From NCBI GenBank assembly GCA_013399305.1, contig VXAI01000049.1, positions 2,658,425 to 2,722,424 of the forward strand: a stretch of 64,000 nt of DNA. Reading direction: 5' to 3'. Shown here piece by piece: positions 1-11,369 of this stretch; positions within the stretch are counted from its first letter, which is position 1, and every line of letters starts with the position of its first letter. A model generated the notes under the pieces. That model did no database searches, was not told where the DNA came from, and saw only the letters and a list, made by a program, of their open reading frames with translations. The position numbers were made by a program, and so were the translations under genes. This stretch comes from Rostratula benghalensis. Its lineage: Eukaryota > Chordata > Aves > Charadriiformes > Rostratulidae.

Positions 1-833
1 CAGCTAAAGCAGAGGATCATGCTTTTTTCCTGATCAAGATGAAACCCTGGATAGCATAGAAGGACCAGATGATTTATGAAAAGTTAAAGTATCTTACTTT
101 ATCTTACGGCCATGTGATTGTAAATAAATAATTAGATTCAAAATTCATTTCGTGTTTAAAAACTTATTCTTCAAGCTGGTGGCCTTGCCCCGCTCTGTTA
201 TTAGGCAGATGGAGACTACTGAAATTGCCTGGGCTTGAAATAATGCAGATGAATTTTTATACTTGGGGATGCTGGGGACTCAGCTCAAGAAAAGCTCACC
301 ATGAAGCACGGCTCCAGTCGCTCAAATAGTTGAATAATCACACGAATAAAGCTGAGCTTCTATGCAGGACTGGGTTTCAGTCAGCACACGAAATGTAGGT
401 GAACTGGTACTGCTCTAAAAATACTCTCCCAAGGTTGGCTTCACGATTTATTGGCTCCTGCACAAAACGCCAAGGCAGGTCAGCATCCTCAGATGCGAGA
501 TACTGTGATGACATGAGGCTATTACAAATCTACCCAAAGGAAAAAGGGGAACAAAAAAGACTCCAAACTGCTGAAAGAAATATGTGGAACAAAGTCTATT
601 CTTGAAAGAGATTTAACTTCTGGGTTGCGTGTCCAGCCTTTTTTTTTGGTTTGTTTCTGCTGGGTGTCTTACCCTGGTGCCTGGACGGGCGGTTCAGCTG
701 TTATTGCTGGAGTATTTCTTGGACTGGGAAGTGTGTGTCACAATCTGGTGTCTCTTGCTGCCAGTGCTTGCACCCGGTGCTAGAGAGAATAAAAGAGTAA
801 AATATGGCAAGGGTTCCCCCTGCGATCCAGATT

Positions 834-850
834 TATATATATATATATAT
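834..850. repeat. (AT)n microsatellite
   Basis: About 8.5 perfect AT dinucleotides inside the putative 3' UTR. Confidence 0.9.
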
Positions 851-1838
851 TTTAATTGTTACAGTTAAGGGAATCCCTAAAGGCAGTTTTTGGCCATGAA
901 GTGTTACTGCCTTCTTTACATGTATTGAGAGGGGAAAAAAAAAAAAGAGAGAGAAAAAAAAGAAACCCTCATGGCTGTACTTGGCTTGCAGCATTTTTTT
1001 TCGAAGTTCATGCCAGCATTAACAGATCTGTCAGAACAAAGCAAATGTGTCATATTGGCAGCTGTTACTTATGAGTACTTTTTCTTTATTGCATTTTGTT
1101 TTGTAATAATTGAGAAGCTTTTATGTGGAGCTCTGCATAAATGGTACTGAGTAGGAGGGTATGGGCATGCTTTCTATTATTCTGCCCCTCATGCATGTCT
1201 CCTTTTTTCGTCTTTCCAGAACCACACATTGAGCCAGCACGCACAGTGAGCCACTGGCACTACAGGACACCTCTCTGCAGAAGACTTGACGGTGGCACAG
1301 TGGGGAGGACCATTTGAACATTACATCCAATCAAAGTGTCATTTGCAACCCAGATGTAAAACTCTAATGATTTGGCCATGAGGCGCTGCTATTATAAGCA
1401 GCTGGAAATGAATATTAATGGAAGAGATTAAAAGTATTCCATGCTCAGTATTTTTTATTGTCCTGCTTCAGCTAGTGTACTTTAGAGCTTCTGCTTCTGA
1501 CTGAATTTATAGTGTTAGATAAATCTGCTTTGATGCTGTTGCCCTTTGTTGCTTCTTGTATTATATTGATAGTTAAAGATTAGGTGTGATTTTTTTCTTT
1601 TTTTTGTTAACTGCTTTTTAATTGCAATTTTAGATAACTGTGCATTGTGATGTGATTGCTTGGCTATTGTCTGAATATTTCTTTTTAATTTTTTAATTAA
1701 AGACTAATGCTTTGATTGGATTTGCCAGTTCACCGGACAGTGATTAAAACTATGTAATGAATATAATCGGTTTCAGTGCAACTGGATGGTCTGCTTTATA
1801 AATGTGACTTAATCTGATTGCAATAACTAGTACAGTTC

Positions 1839-1844
1839 AATAAA
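1839..1844 (+). terminator. Poly(A) signal AATAAA with GT-rich downstream element
   Basis: AATAAA lies about 26 bases upstream of a GT/TC-rich stretch (GTCGTCTGTCTGTCAGT, near 1870-1887), the spacing expected for cleavage at about 1855-1862. It is preceded by several hundred bases of T-rich, stop-rich sequence. Isolated AATAAA motifs are common by chance, so the support comes from the combination. Confidence 0.45.
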
Positions 1845-1860
1845 GGGAATACATGAGCTT

Positions 1861-2559
1861 AGCGTCAGCGGTCGTCTGTCTGTCAGTACACGCCGCATCG
1901 CCACTGCTGGCTGATGTGTGTAAATCACAGAGCCATGGCTCACTCGGCGGTGGAGAGCGTTCTCACCCCAGGAGGAAGGAAGACTGGGAGAAAGTGAAAG
2001 CCACCTTCCTCCTTCTGGTGCTGTGCTTGCTCCTGGATGCAGCTCCCAGGCTCCCGGGGTAGGTTGAGGTGAGGTAAGAACGTCTTCTATTAATCTGGGC
2101 GTGAAAGGAGTTGCTCACTTAACTGCTCTTAGCTCTTAAACACTCTTTCACTTTTACCCAAGTCAACAGGAATGGAGGGGACTTGGGTCTGTAGCTGCTT
2201 TGACCCCACCTCAACAACAAGAAAAAAAAAAAAAAAAAAGGCAAACTTTCTGGATTGTATACAAGCGTGTAAATATTGGATCAGGCATCAGGGACCCTGG
2301 CAGGAGACTGTATATTTCAAGCACTTGGACTTCGAGGCTCACAGGTATTGTAGCTCTATGTAACTGCTATCATGTAGCCAAACAGAGCTAATTAGCAGGC
2401 TTTTCTTTTTCTCCTCTTTAGACATATTATATGATAATGAGGTAAATTATCTCTCCAGTCAGAGAAACAGTCATTTTAAGGCCTGTGGACACCTTTGGAA
2501 AGTTAGTGAGATGCAGTTCTCTTGGTATCTCCTGCTTGAATGAATCACAATCATCCTGA
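1861..2559. other. Non-coding stretch with moderate GC and an A18 tract
   Basis: The segment 1861-2060 is richer in CpG than its surroundings and holds a 69-codon open frame that I do not recognise. An A18 run occupies 2222-2239. Nothing else is identifiable. Confidence 0.5.
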
Positions 2560-2624
2560 AAGATGTTTAGTGGTTGTGACTAGATAATCTGTCAAGGTCC
2601 CTTCCAATCCCTGATATTCTGTGA
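2560..2624 (+). mobile_element. CR1 LINE 3'-end fragment
   Basis: Only the terminal part of the 3' UTR remains: TAGTGGTTGTGACTAGATAA, then the CR1 signature AGGTCCCTTCCAATCCCTGA and the ATTCTGTGA tail. It is severely 5'-truncated and diverged. Confidence 0.85.
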
Positions 2625-4330
2625 CAGCTGAAATGATGGGGTTGCCCATTCCCACGATGTGCAAGGCTCTGCGAGACCGTGGCGTAGGAACACACACAGA
2701 GGCTTTCAAAGCCGCTGCACTGAACTGGAGCACAACTGGTTGTCATTGTACTGTGCCCAGGCTTGGAGCATCTCAGTGATATTTTGTAAGAAAAATGTTT
2801 TCAAGGAGCTGTAGTCAATGCCCAAATTAGTTCATATAGGGAGTTTATGAACAAGTGCGAGGGCAGAGCGTGTTGACACCGCAGACGACGTTTTCAACCT
2901 TCAGATTCCTGCTGATGCTGTCAGTCGTGTTGCACACACAAAGCTCCTTCAAGGCAGTGGGACGTACTGCATGAAAGGGAAGGCTACTGGGCATAACCCA
3001 GGCAGGGTCATCCCTGCAGCAGGAAGGAACAGAGCAGGTGAAAGTTCTAGCTTGAGGAAAGTTTTGACTTTCTCAAAAAAAAAAAAGGAAGTAATGTCCC
3101 ACTTGGGGCAAGTGATAGGTACGGTCTTTATTCTGCCAGTTATTCTGCTGAAATAGCATTGCATGGACAGTCAGAAAGAGTTCGGGGTCAAAATTTTGAT
3201 TTGTGATCAAGACATGAATCCTAATATAATAAAACTAGGAGTAATTTTTCTTAATTCCAAAGAGGGCATTCTGGTTTTATCTAGATAATTCTTAGCTGCT
3301 TAGCTCACGGTTTATGCAACAAAATCTTTGTACTAAAACTATCCATTTCTAGAAAAAGTGTTTAGTTTTCTACCTGATTATTTCTCCTTAAGCCACAGCA
3401 CAGATGTTTATGGGCTGAAAAATTAGCTAATGAAATCACCAATTCATTAATCTTACTCATAATGTATGCATACTTCTAACTCACAGGCAACATTTTAAGA
3501 TGGAAATGGAGAAGTGTCTTGCAGTACAGGCTCAGAGACATGCCCCTGTAAGGAAAGGTAGGTGGGAACAGCCATCAGCTGCTCTGGTAACAGCTCCTGT
3601 GATATCTCCTCCCTGCTAAAAGCAAGGAAGGGGGTTCTCACTGAAAAGGGGGACTCTTTGCCTGACCCTGGGTTTGGAATGATGCTTGATCACTTCTGGG
3701 CAGGCCTTCGGAAATGGAAAGGAAGATGTAGGTTTCTGTCTTCAGGAAAAGGTTCTGTGTGGGGAATCCCAAGAGTGAAGTGGTGTTTCCATGCCACTCT
3801 GAGAGCCGCTTTAGCAGTGCTGTACTGAAGCACATGCCTTTGTCGCAGCATCTCCCCGCTGACCAGTTAAAGCTGTGTGGATATTCACTGCGCTGGGCTG
3901 CTTAATTTCCCACCGTGCCTCTGCTGGAAACACAGGCGTGGGGCCGCGGTGCTGGGGTCCGCACTCAGCCCGGCAGCACCAAGCAGGGCAGTGCGGCATC
4001 TGCCTTGAACCCCGACCAGATCATGGGCAGGGGGGGAGGAAAGGAATAGTTCGCTTTCCCATCCTACCTTTAAAAGGTAGGGGACACCAAAGCACGGGAC
4101 TGAGGGCTGGGATCCTTCTCCATCTTCTTCCTCCCTTCTGGCATCTGTGCTTCATTCATGAGCCAGAGAGAGGGGCTGGGCTATGCCCTCAGGGCTGGGG
4201 GAAAAATGAAGCTGTTACCTTCTTCCACAGGTGCTCCAGTATCTTGCAATACTTGGGTAACATCTGAACACGAATGGACAAATACTGCTTTTTAAAATTT
4301 TCTAAAAGCAATGTGTAAGCATATTTTAAG
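2625..4330. other. No gene recognised; GC-rich patch near 3.9-4.2 kb
   Basis: Mixed-composition sequence with short open frames on both strands only. The segment 3880-4200 is GC-rich with scattered CpGs and a 130-codon frame (3875-4267) that resembles no family I know and overlaps open frames on the other strand, as expected in GC-rich sequence. Confidence 0.5.
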
Positions 4331-4503
4331 CCTTGGAATAGGCTGCTTGGGGACGTGGTTGAGGCACCATCCCTGGAGGTATTTAAAAGATGGGTTGACT
4401 TAGCACTTAGTGACATGGTTTAGTGATGGTTTTTATCAGAGTTAGGTTGATGGTTGATGACCTGAAAGGTCCCTTCCAACCTAGACAGTTCTATGATTCT
4501 GTG
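4331..4503 (+). mobile_element. CR1 LINE 3'-end fragment
   Basis: It begins with the relict of the C-terminal tail of ORF2 (GGAATAGGCTGC..., CACCATCCCTGGAGGTATTT), continues through GACATGGTTTAGTGATGG and ends with AAGGTCCCTTCCAACCTAGA and TCTATGATTCTGTG. The arrangement matches the fragment at 30.3-30.8 kb, so both probably come from the same CR1 subfamily. Confidence 0.95.
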
Positions 4504-4599
4504 TACAAAAGTGTAGGGGCACTTGCCATCAATCTGCTGGGCTGCTTTGTAGTATTTTTGATACAACTGGGCCCATATGAAGCATCACTCCTATTGCAT

Positions 4600-4648
4600 A
4601 CATATATATTTATTTTTATTTATATATATATATATATACACACACACG
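4600..4648. repeat. Compound (TA)n(CA)n microsatellite
   Basis: TA-rich lead-in, then nine TA units (4621-4638), then four CA units (4639-4646). This is a typical polymorphic dinucleotide locus. Confidence 0.9.
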
Positions 4649-5192
4649 CATCACAGCACGGGATGGTGCTGCCTTGGTATCTTGGTATCTTTGCTTTCCC
4701 AGGGGCAAAGAAATCCAGTTTGGGTGTGGGGGGAAAGCCCTCCATTCTTCTGCTCCTGCCCTGGAGCTACATCTGCGATGCTCTGGACACCTGCATGTCC
4801 CTGCCTTGGTCCTTAGCCTACACCAGGCCACAGTGCTGTTGTGTGACCCCTTTCTCCAAAGCTTGAGCCTGCTAGCAGGGCTGTCCTGGCCAGGGCACCG
4901 AGCGGCAGAGCTCTACAGCCCAGCCTGGGGCCATGGTCTGGTGGTTCCCAGGTGACTGTTTTTTCTGTGCCACTTGTCCCACCTGGGAGCGGGGGCAGAG
5001 CAGCCCTGCGCTGGAACGAAACACAGCTTTGCTGGCAGAGCTGCAGTTACACCAGGGAGTGCTTCGCCAGCCTAGTATATAGTTCCTGTATCTGTTAAAA
5101 GCTCCTAGGGAAAACAGAGCCTAACTGCAGGTGGAGAAAGATAATATCACAGCTTCTGGTACACCTTTGTGGTTTTGCCCCCTTTTTCTTAG

Positions 5193-5409
5193 TGGCCAAG
5201 AAGTGCTAGAGAAGGCGTTTGGAAAACAGTCAGAAATGTTGGCTGCAAAGGCACCTATATTTCAACAGCTACAACACACTGAAAATGGGATGGAGGGCCT
5301 TTTGGTGATCCCCGTCAGGTTTCCCTGCCTGTCTGTGTCACTCGTGGCTCCCGTACGGTGGTGTTGCAGACAGGCTGCTCCGCGTGTGGGTGATGCGGAT
5401 GACTCACAG
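5193..5409 (+). CDS. Candidate unrecognised exon, 217 bp
   Basis: A pyrimidine tract ending CCCCCTTTTTCTTAG precedes this segment and a strong donor (CTCACAG, then GTAAGC) follows it. One frame stays open for 72 codons (one base, then codons from 5194) and ends in phase 0; a stop appears soon after the donor. The peptide begins GQEVLEKAFGKQSEMLAAK and has an ordinary mixed composition, but I do not recognise it. A frame this long can be open by chance (roughly 1 in 10 allowing any frame), so the splice sites carry most of the weight. The next candidate exon (5636-5685) continues in phase. Alternatives are a non-coding RNA exon or coincidence. Confidence 0.2.
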
Positions 5410-5635
5410 GTAAGCGCACACCAGAATTGCTGAAATTTGTGCTGAGGATGGGCTTTAGGCAAAACATCACTTTATGATCTGAGTGGCGTTAGAGCCAGTG
5501 TAGTTTTGGAAACCATAAAAAAAAAGTTTTGAATGTGTAAAGAAACATTGTACAGTCAATATCTTCAAGTTTCAGCCAATACTTAAATATAAAATTCATG
5601 TTAACAATGGATTAACAAAGGATTTGTATTTGCAG

Positions 5636-5685
5636 CAGCCCACACATCCAAACAGCATCAAATATGAAGCAACCAGTACCTACAG
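5636..5685 (+). CDS. Candidate unrecognised exon, 50 bp
   Basis: The acceptor (GATTTGTATTTGCAG) and donor (CCTACAG, then GTGAGA) are both good. Two frames are open. The phase-0 frame starts QPTHPNSIKYEATSTY and continues the frame of the candidate exon at 5193-5409 across a 226-bp gap. No family is recognised. A short exon with two open frames is weak evidence on its own. Confidence 0.2.
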
Positions 5686-6279
5686 GTGAGATATTGTCTG
5701 AGTAGGCAGCTGTACACATTATTTTACTCAGTGCCTCTATAGACACCTGCCTGATCTTCAGCAAGGGCTCACCGCCTTTCATCAGGTGCCTTAGAGTTTT
5801 GGAAAAGGCAATTTCTTAGCCCGCTGCCTATGAAAAAAAGCAAGAGGAATGGAGTTTGGGGACCATTTGAGGGAGCGAGTGACTGGTCACTTTGTGCTGG
5901 AGCATCTTTGAGCGGGCTGGGGAAGGTCACCCCACTGGGCAGCAGCTCAGAGGCAATATGAAAGGGAAAAATCAGAGGGGTGAGGGGACCAAGGGGGATG
6001 TCCCTCCACAACATTCCTGTTGCTTCACTGAGGTTAAGCAGATACGATGACAGAGGGAGTCTGCTTGTCTACAGAAGGTGTCCAAAGGAGAAACATCAAG
6101 CACCCCAAGAGAAAGACAAGCTAATGATTGTGTCACCTACAAGACTGCTAACAAAGTATGGCCTTCACCACACTAATATGGAGCTGCAATTTAGCCACGT
6201 GAGATTCCCCTTTTCTCTTTTCCGAGGGAAGAAGGGAAGGGTTCTCCTCTATGTCCTGGGGGTGCCAGGGAGGAAGGAG
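5686..6279. other. No feature recognised
   Basis: Unique-looking sequence with short open frames on both strands. A GTGAGG motif near 5978 lacks a convincing exon upstream. Confidence 0.5.
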
Positions 6280-6800
6280 GGAGCCTGAGCCACGCTCACG
6301 CTGGGGCAGCCCCTTGCTCGGGGGCCTGGCGCCTCATCCGGGCTGGGGGCGCCGCCTGGGAACGGCCCTGCACCCATCGGCCCTGCCTGCCCTGATGGCG
6401 GCCCCTCCCCGAGCTGGCAGCGCTGCTCCCTGTGCCTGTCCCCTTCTTTCTGCCATCCCCGGCCATCTGCGTCCCCGCCACAGGCGGCCGCTCCGCCACG
6501 CTGCAACGCCGACCCGGCCTGCGGCCCCACAGCCTCCTGCAGGCAGGGAAGATGGAGGGGGAACGAGAAGCCTCCTCCACGGCCATGGCCAGCGCTGGGG
6601 CCTGGCACGGGGAGGGGAATGAGGGCCCAGGCGGGCATGGGGGAGCGCCGGGCCGTGGCCAGGAGCAGCAGCACACTCCCCTCCTTGCACTGCGGGAGGA
6701 GCTGGACACCCGCCATGGCCCAGGCCCAGCCCTGTCAGGGCCCCTCGGCCTCCCCCATCCTTCCTGTGGTGCCTCACTCGTCCTCCTCTTACAGCGGGGA
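6280..6800. promoter_or_regulatory. GC-rich CpG island
   Basis: By hand count there are 21 CpG dinucleotides in 6301-6540, in sequence of roughly 70 percent G+C, giving an observed/expected ratio near 0.65. It contains GCGGCCGC (6484-6491), a site that in vertebrates occurs mostly in CpG islands. Long open frames on both strands here (up to 173 codons) mutually overlap and are the usual by-product of high GC, so I do not call them genes. It could be a promoter for a transcript in either direction, an orphan island, or a GC-rich exon. Confidence 0.5.
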
Positions 6801-8183
6801 GGCTGAGGTGACCCCAAGCCTTTTTTGGGGTTTTACATTATTTTTTTTTAAATCAAAACTTGTTTTATTTGCTGAAGCGGGTTGGTTTTCCGCTGGCTGA
6901 GAGAGCTGAGCTGCCCTGTGGAGTGGGCCACAGCCAGGAGGGGAGCCAGGGCCCTCAGACACTGCTCCGCCCAACCCGGCTTCCCGCCCTGGCAGCCATT
7001 TTGCCACCCTCTTCCTGTGTGGATTTCACGAGCTGCCCTGTGAGAAATGTCACACTTCAAGACTGGTTCAGAGGGCTCTAGGGACATCAAAGCCTCCAGG
7101 TAAAAAAAAAAAAAATAATTAAAGCATTTTAACTTTTTTTACCTATATCTGTTTTTTACTACTCGGGCTGTATTTATTGCCCAGTGGTGCCAACCTGCTG
7201 TGCAGCCTCCTGCACAGGCTGGAGAGGCGGCGCAGGGCGTTTACTGAGTTGTGACCGAATGTACAGGCTGGGTTTTCTGGATTTTGCTCCTCCTGACGTT
7301 CCCAAAGGTGTTTTGGCGTTCAGACCCCTGCACAGCACGGGCAGTATCCCCAGGAAGAGGGAACTAGAGAGCAAGTGCATTGTGGGGTTTCTCCCTGTGT
7401 GAGAAATCTGATATAAGAGCCTTTTGAAAAAATCTTTAGCTCCCAAAATCTTTTAGTACCAACTAAAATCTTGCTTTGAACTTAGGGAAAAAAAAAATAA
7501 AAAAATCTGTGTCTTCAGTTTTACGTGAGTGGGAGAGGTGCCGGGCGCCCAGCGTGATCCTTCCCTCCCAATAAAGGACCGAGCAAACGAGGCCTTCAAG
7601 CTGTGCCTGCCGGAGCCATGTCCCCGAGGTGCTGGGCTCTTCTCTACCCAGCCTTTAAATTAAAGGGGAGGGAGAGAGAAAGAACATCTTTTTTCCTGGT
7701 TGAGAGCAATGCAGTAAATAAGTGTATCTTCTTCCAGTTGCAATTTATAGGCACAGTTCCTCGAGAAATTGGCTTCTACGCGTGAAAGCTATAAAATATA
7801 CGTGCCATTTGCAAAAGATACAGCTTCTACTGTATGCTTTCTGGTTTATTCACAAAATACCTCAGTGCACACCTGCCTTAGATGGAGGGTTAAGAAAGTG
7901 TGCAAATGAGCTCAGCTAATGCTTTTGTAACCGTGATAAAGAAATGGTCAAGAGCCTCAAGTAGAAGAAACAGTTTGGGTTGGTAATGGGGAATGACAGA
8001 GTTTCACCCAAAGTAGAATCCATAAATATTTTTTCTTCACGAGAACTCTTGTGGCTTAAGACTTGAGATCAAGTGTTGCACAATTTCTAATGAATATGCA
8101 ATATGTTATATTACTGTGCATATCCTCAGTGCTACTATCCTCTTTCTACTTTTCCATCCCTCCACCCTTCCCCACACCCCCAG
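6801..8183. other. No gene recognised
   Basis: GC falls steadily. CpGs persist in small clusters near 7200-7260 and 7540-7630. A solitary AATAAA at 7570-7575 has no recognisable transcript in front of it. Confidence 0.5.
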
Positions 8184-8246
8184 CAGTTGTCACCTGTGTG
8201 GGCCACTGGATTTAGAGGTTGCTAGTGCTCACACTGCAACTGCACG
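8184..8246 (+). CDS. Candidate unrecognised exon, 63 bp
   Basis: It is preceded by one of the best pyrimidine tracts in the window (about 8140-8180, ending CACACCCCCAG) and followed by GTAAGA. One frame is open (one base, 20 codons, two bases), reading SCHLCGPLDLEVASAHTATA, and it is phase-compatible with the candidate exon at 5636-5685. The product is unrecognised. Reuse of the acceptor three bases later (CAGCAG) is possible. Confidence 0.2.
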
Positions 8247-11200
8247 GTAAGAATGAGTCTGGTGCAGAAGAATCTGCTGGTTTAGGTATAGCTTGAGAAG
8301 GGTTGCCTGACAGTAAGCCAAGGCAGAGGAGCAATGGGAAGTTCTGCACTTGTAATTTTTTTTTAAGGCTGCAAATTGATTATTTGATGAAAGGACAAAG
8401 AAGGAAGCTGAGATACCTCGTACCCCACTTGGGAGGGGAAGCAACCTTTACTGGTAGATAAGATGTACTAGCAAATGGGAATGCTAACTCCCCTTCTCTT
8501 ACTGAGGGATTTAGCACCCTAATAGAGCATAAAATGCAAACTGAGTTTGCAGTCACCTCTGCCCTTCCTTCTTCATTTTGCAGCTTAATTCCAGTTATTG
8601 GCACATTACATTAAGGAATATACCAGCCTTCTTTGTCTTCTGGGAACTGCCAAGGAAGTGCATCTTCTTTCATGTTGCACTGCAAATGTGCATACAACCA
8701 TTTCACTTGACTTCAAGGAGTTAAATGTTCACATATGTAAGGCACACTAGGATCAGAGCCTTAGGTAATCTAATGGTACTGGATAACTTGACTGTGCATC
8801 ATTAGCTCAATGATGCACCAAGCCCAGGGAGAGGGGAAAAAACCAAAACCAAACCAACACTCAAACCCTGAAATATATTTGTGTGAGAGAGGAATCTGGA
8901 GAGAGGGGAGAGGAAAACACAGTCAATATGTCTACAGTTCATTTAAGATGCTAAAAAATGTAAATTTTTTTTGTTCTTTTTTTTTTTTTTTTTTTTTTTG
9001 TCAAAAATGTCACTGAGGCTAGAATTGCAAAATGAGAGAAGAACTGGTGAGGAATCAGAATAGCCCCATGGCATGTGAAGCCCCACTGGAACAAACAGAG
9101 AAGTAGGCACTGGAAAATCTATATTCAAAGCCGTATGGACATATGTAAGCACCAAAACTGCAAATTGGGCCTAAAAAATGATTCTTTTTTTGCTGAGCTG
9201 TGTGTTATTCTTTTTCCAAGACCTGTTGGTGTATCCTATACAGCCAGAGCTCCCCAGCTCAGCTGAATGGTACTTTGCCCATAAGGGTGTTGAACAAATA
9301 TTTTGTATCCAAGAGAGACTCATTAATGTCTTTCAAACCGGATGCAAGTTTCTCATTATTCTTCTGCATAGGTCTAGTAATGGGAGCCTCCTCTAGAGAT
9401 GCCCTACGCAGATGTCTTTAGGCAATGTTGATGGCATGAAGCAGGAATTGTTTTCACTGAAAGATTTATAACCTTGTAGCCTTTCCAAGCCTAGGCAGTG
9501 CATGTGGACTAAACCAGCAGGAAGGGTTTTCTGACTTCTGCACTATTCGCTAATACTGACTAGCCTGGAGAAATGATTATGTTCTAAATTTTAGCTGTTC
9601 TGGGTCCTCAGTGTAAGGAATGGAATGTCAGGAGTTTTTCAAAGGTACCAAATGTTTCTGACTCTATCTGAATTGAAGCTGCAGGTTTTTGAGTCCTTAT
9701 TAAAAAAAAAAAACCCAAACCTAAAAACCCACAAGCCCATGGATCTTAATTTAGGGCTCCCCAAATCAGAAGCCACTTTAAAAGACTTGCAGAAGCACAG
9801 AACAGCCGATAGATTTCCATATCCTGCAGGGTTTTGGCATGAATCCCCTTCTTTGGTTCCAGGCAGAAAAATACAAAGAGATGTCTGTGAATAGGACCTT
9901 GCTGGGTGTCCAGCCCTCTGAGTGAAATTTCCTGTGCAGGGGATGGTCTCGGCCTACATTTTCTAGTTATTATATAGAATTTGTTTCCTGCTATGCTAGA
10001 AAAAAAATGTATAAAAATATAAAACCCTCAGTGAATTCCCACCCTATAGAGATACTTCAAGCTGTACAGGCAGAATTTGTACTGGAAGAGTTGACATTGA
10101 ATAAGGTAGTTCAAGAGAGACACCAAAGCTCAGCAGAGACATGCTTTAAAAACAATTTTGTCTTGTCTGCAATATTTTGTAAGTTGATCCACATCAGATT
10201 TTGGAGTAATACTATTAAAGTCAACAATCAACACCCAGGACGAATCTAGCTCTTAAAGTGCCATTCAGGCTCCTTGAGCGACACACATCCCAATGACTCC
10301 TTTAGCAGTCATTAAACCAATTATCATCTCAGTCTATTTCCAACAATTATCATCATAGACTTTTTGGGTTTAATCAGCTTTTTAATTGACCTGTGAATAA
10401 GACAGGAGATACAAAAATCTCCCCTGATACCTCAGGTGTAACTATTCTACACCTAGCATTACCGTGCGCAAGAAATAATTTACTGATCCAAGGCTGGGAT
10501 ATGAACAATAATATTCCAATAAATTAACCATAAAACCAAGCTAAACACATAAAGGAGAAGAAGAGAAAGTAGTAATCCATAAATAGAATGTCACCACAAT
10601 TGGTGACATTGCTTCTGGGTCTTCCTTGGCCAGCAAACTTTGGAGCTGGAAATTTACTTTTTTTCCTTAAAACTGTATGCAACACACAGAATGAATTGCA
10701 AGTGACACAAAAAATTTTGACCATCTCCTAATTGCTACAATTATTGAAGTGAGTTGCAGAAATGTCTTCAGACAATTGCTTAGGACTTCAAAAATAAATC
10801 AGCCATTTAGGTATGTGTCCCTCCTGCAAGCAACTAACTTTTTTAATACCACTTGCCTTGGTACAGCACTGCAAAGTGGCCTGAATGCAGCAATTTGCGG
10901 GATTTGGCACTGTGAGCCCCGCAAGCACTTAGCAAAAGCAATTGTATAGCTCTATTGAAAATCCCGCATGTCATGCTGTGGGGAGCCAGCACTTTTTATC
11001 TGTCGGCACTGTTGGTGACAAATATTAAAATAAAAAGTATGACACTATAGGTGCTTCAAAATTCAAACTGCAAGTTTCCTACTGAGGGACTTCTAACCAT
11101 GTAATAAAGTGCAGGGAAGAAAGCAGAGTTCAGACCCCATGCTGCAATAAAGGCAAGGAAATCTTAAGTGTTCAAATACATAATTCATTCTGTTCTGAGA

Positions 11201-11279
11201 CTTTCTACTAGGTTTCCACCAGTAAAGATTTTAATTTGCACCTCGATGATACAATCTTTAATTTCTCTTTTACCTCCAG
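8247..11279. other. No gene recognised
   Basis: AT-rich sequence with short open frames only. It contains the T23 run at 8977-8999 and an A12-led A/C-rich tract near 9701-9735. In the block 10561-10620 I count A 22 and T 16, so the T excess seen further right is absent in that block. Confidence 0.5.
8977..8999. repeat. T23 homopolymer
   Basis: Uninterrupted T run. It could be the reverse-strand tail of an old retroposed sequence, but no body is recognisable on either side. Confidence 0.9.
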
Positions 11280-11369
11280 AGACAGCCAGGAGAATGCTGG
11301 GGCAGACCTGCTCTTTGCAGTGGGAGGAAGGAAATGGTCAGTACAGGACAGAGAGCTGCTCTGCAGCTG
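11280..11369 (+). CDS. Candidate unrecognised exon, 90 bp
   Basis: A strong pyrimidine tract (TTTCTCTTTTACCTCCAG) precedes it and GTGAGG follows. All three frames are open across its length. The frame compatible with the candidate exon at 8184-8246 reads DSQENAGADLLFAVGG near its start and leaves two bases at the end. Openness in all frames makes the coding claim untestable by eye. A second possible donor (ACAGTCA, then GTGAGT) lies near 11475. Confidence 0.2.

Larger units (their letters stand above)
1..1860 (+). other. Probable 3' UTR or terminal exon of an upstream plus-strand gene
   Basis: No coding frame is recognisable here; every open frame is short and lacks protein-like features. 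The right half (about 1430-1850) is T-rich with several ATTAAA-like and TTTTTAAT stretches and ends in a canonical poly(A) signal followed by a GT-rich element. That layout is typical of a vertebrate 3' UTR, so the segment may be the tail of a gene lying mostly to the left of the window. The identity of that gene cannot be read from the sequence. It also contains an (AT)n run at 834-850 and an A-rich purine tract at about 930-962. Confidence 0.35.

Noticed and set aside
4423..4866. 147-codon plus-strand frame.
   Set aside because: It starts in a CR1 tail and runs through the TA/CA microsatellite (YIYIYIYIHTH), so it is an artefact.
6249..6817. Open frames of 123-173 codons on both strands.
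   Set aside because: They overlap each other in several frames within GC-rich sequence where stop codons are rare; compositions are A/G/P/R-rich without domains.
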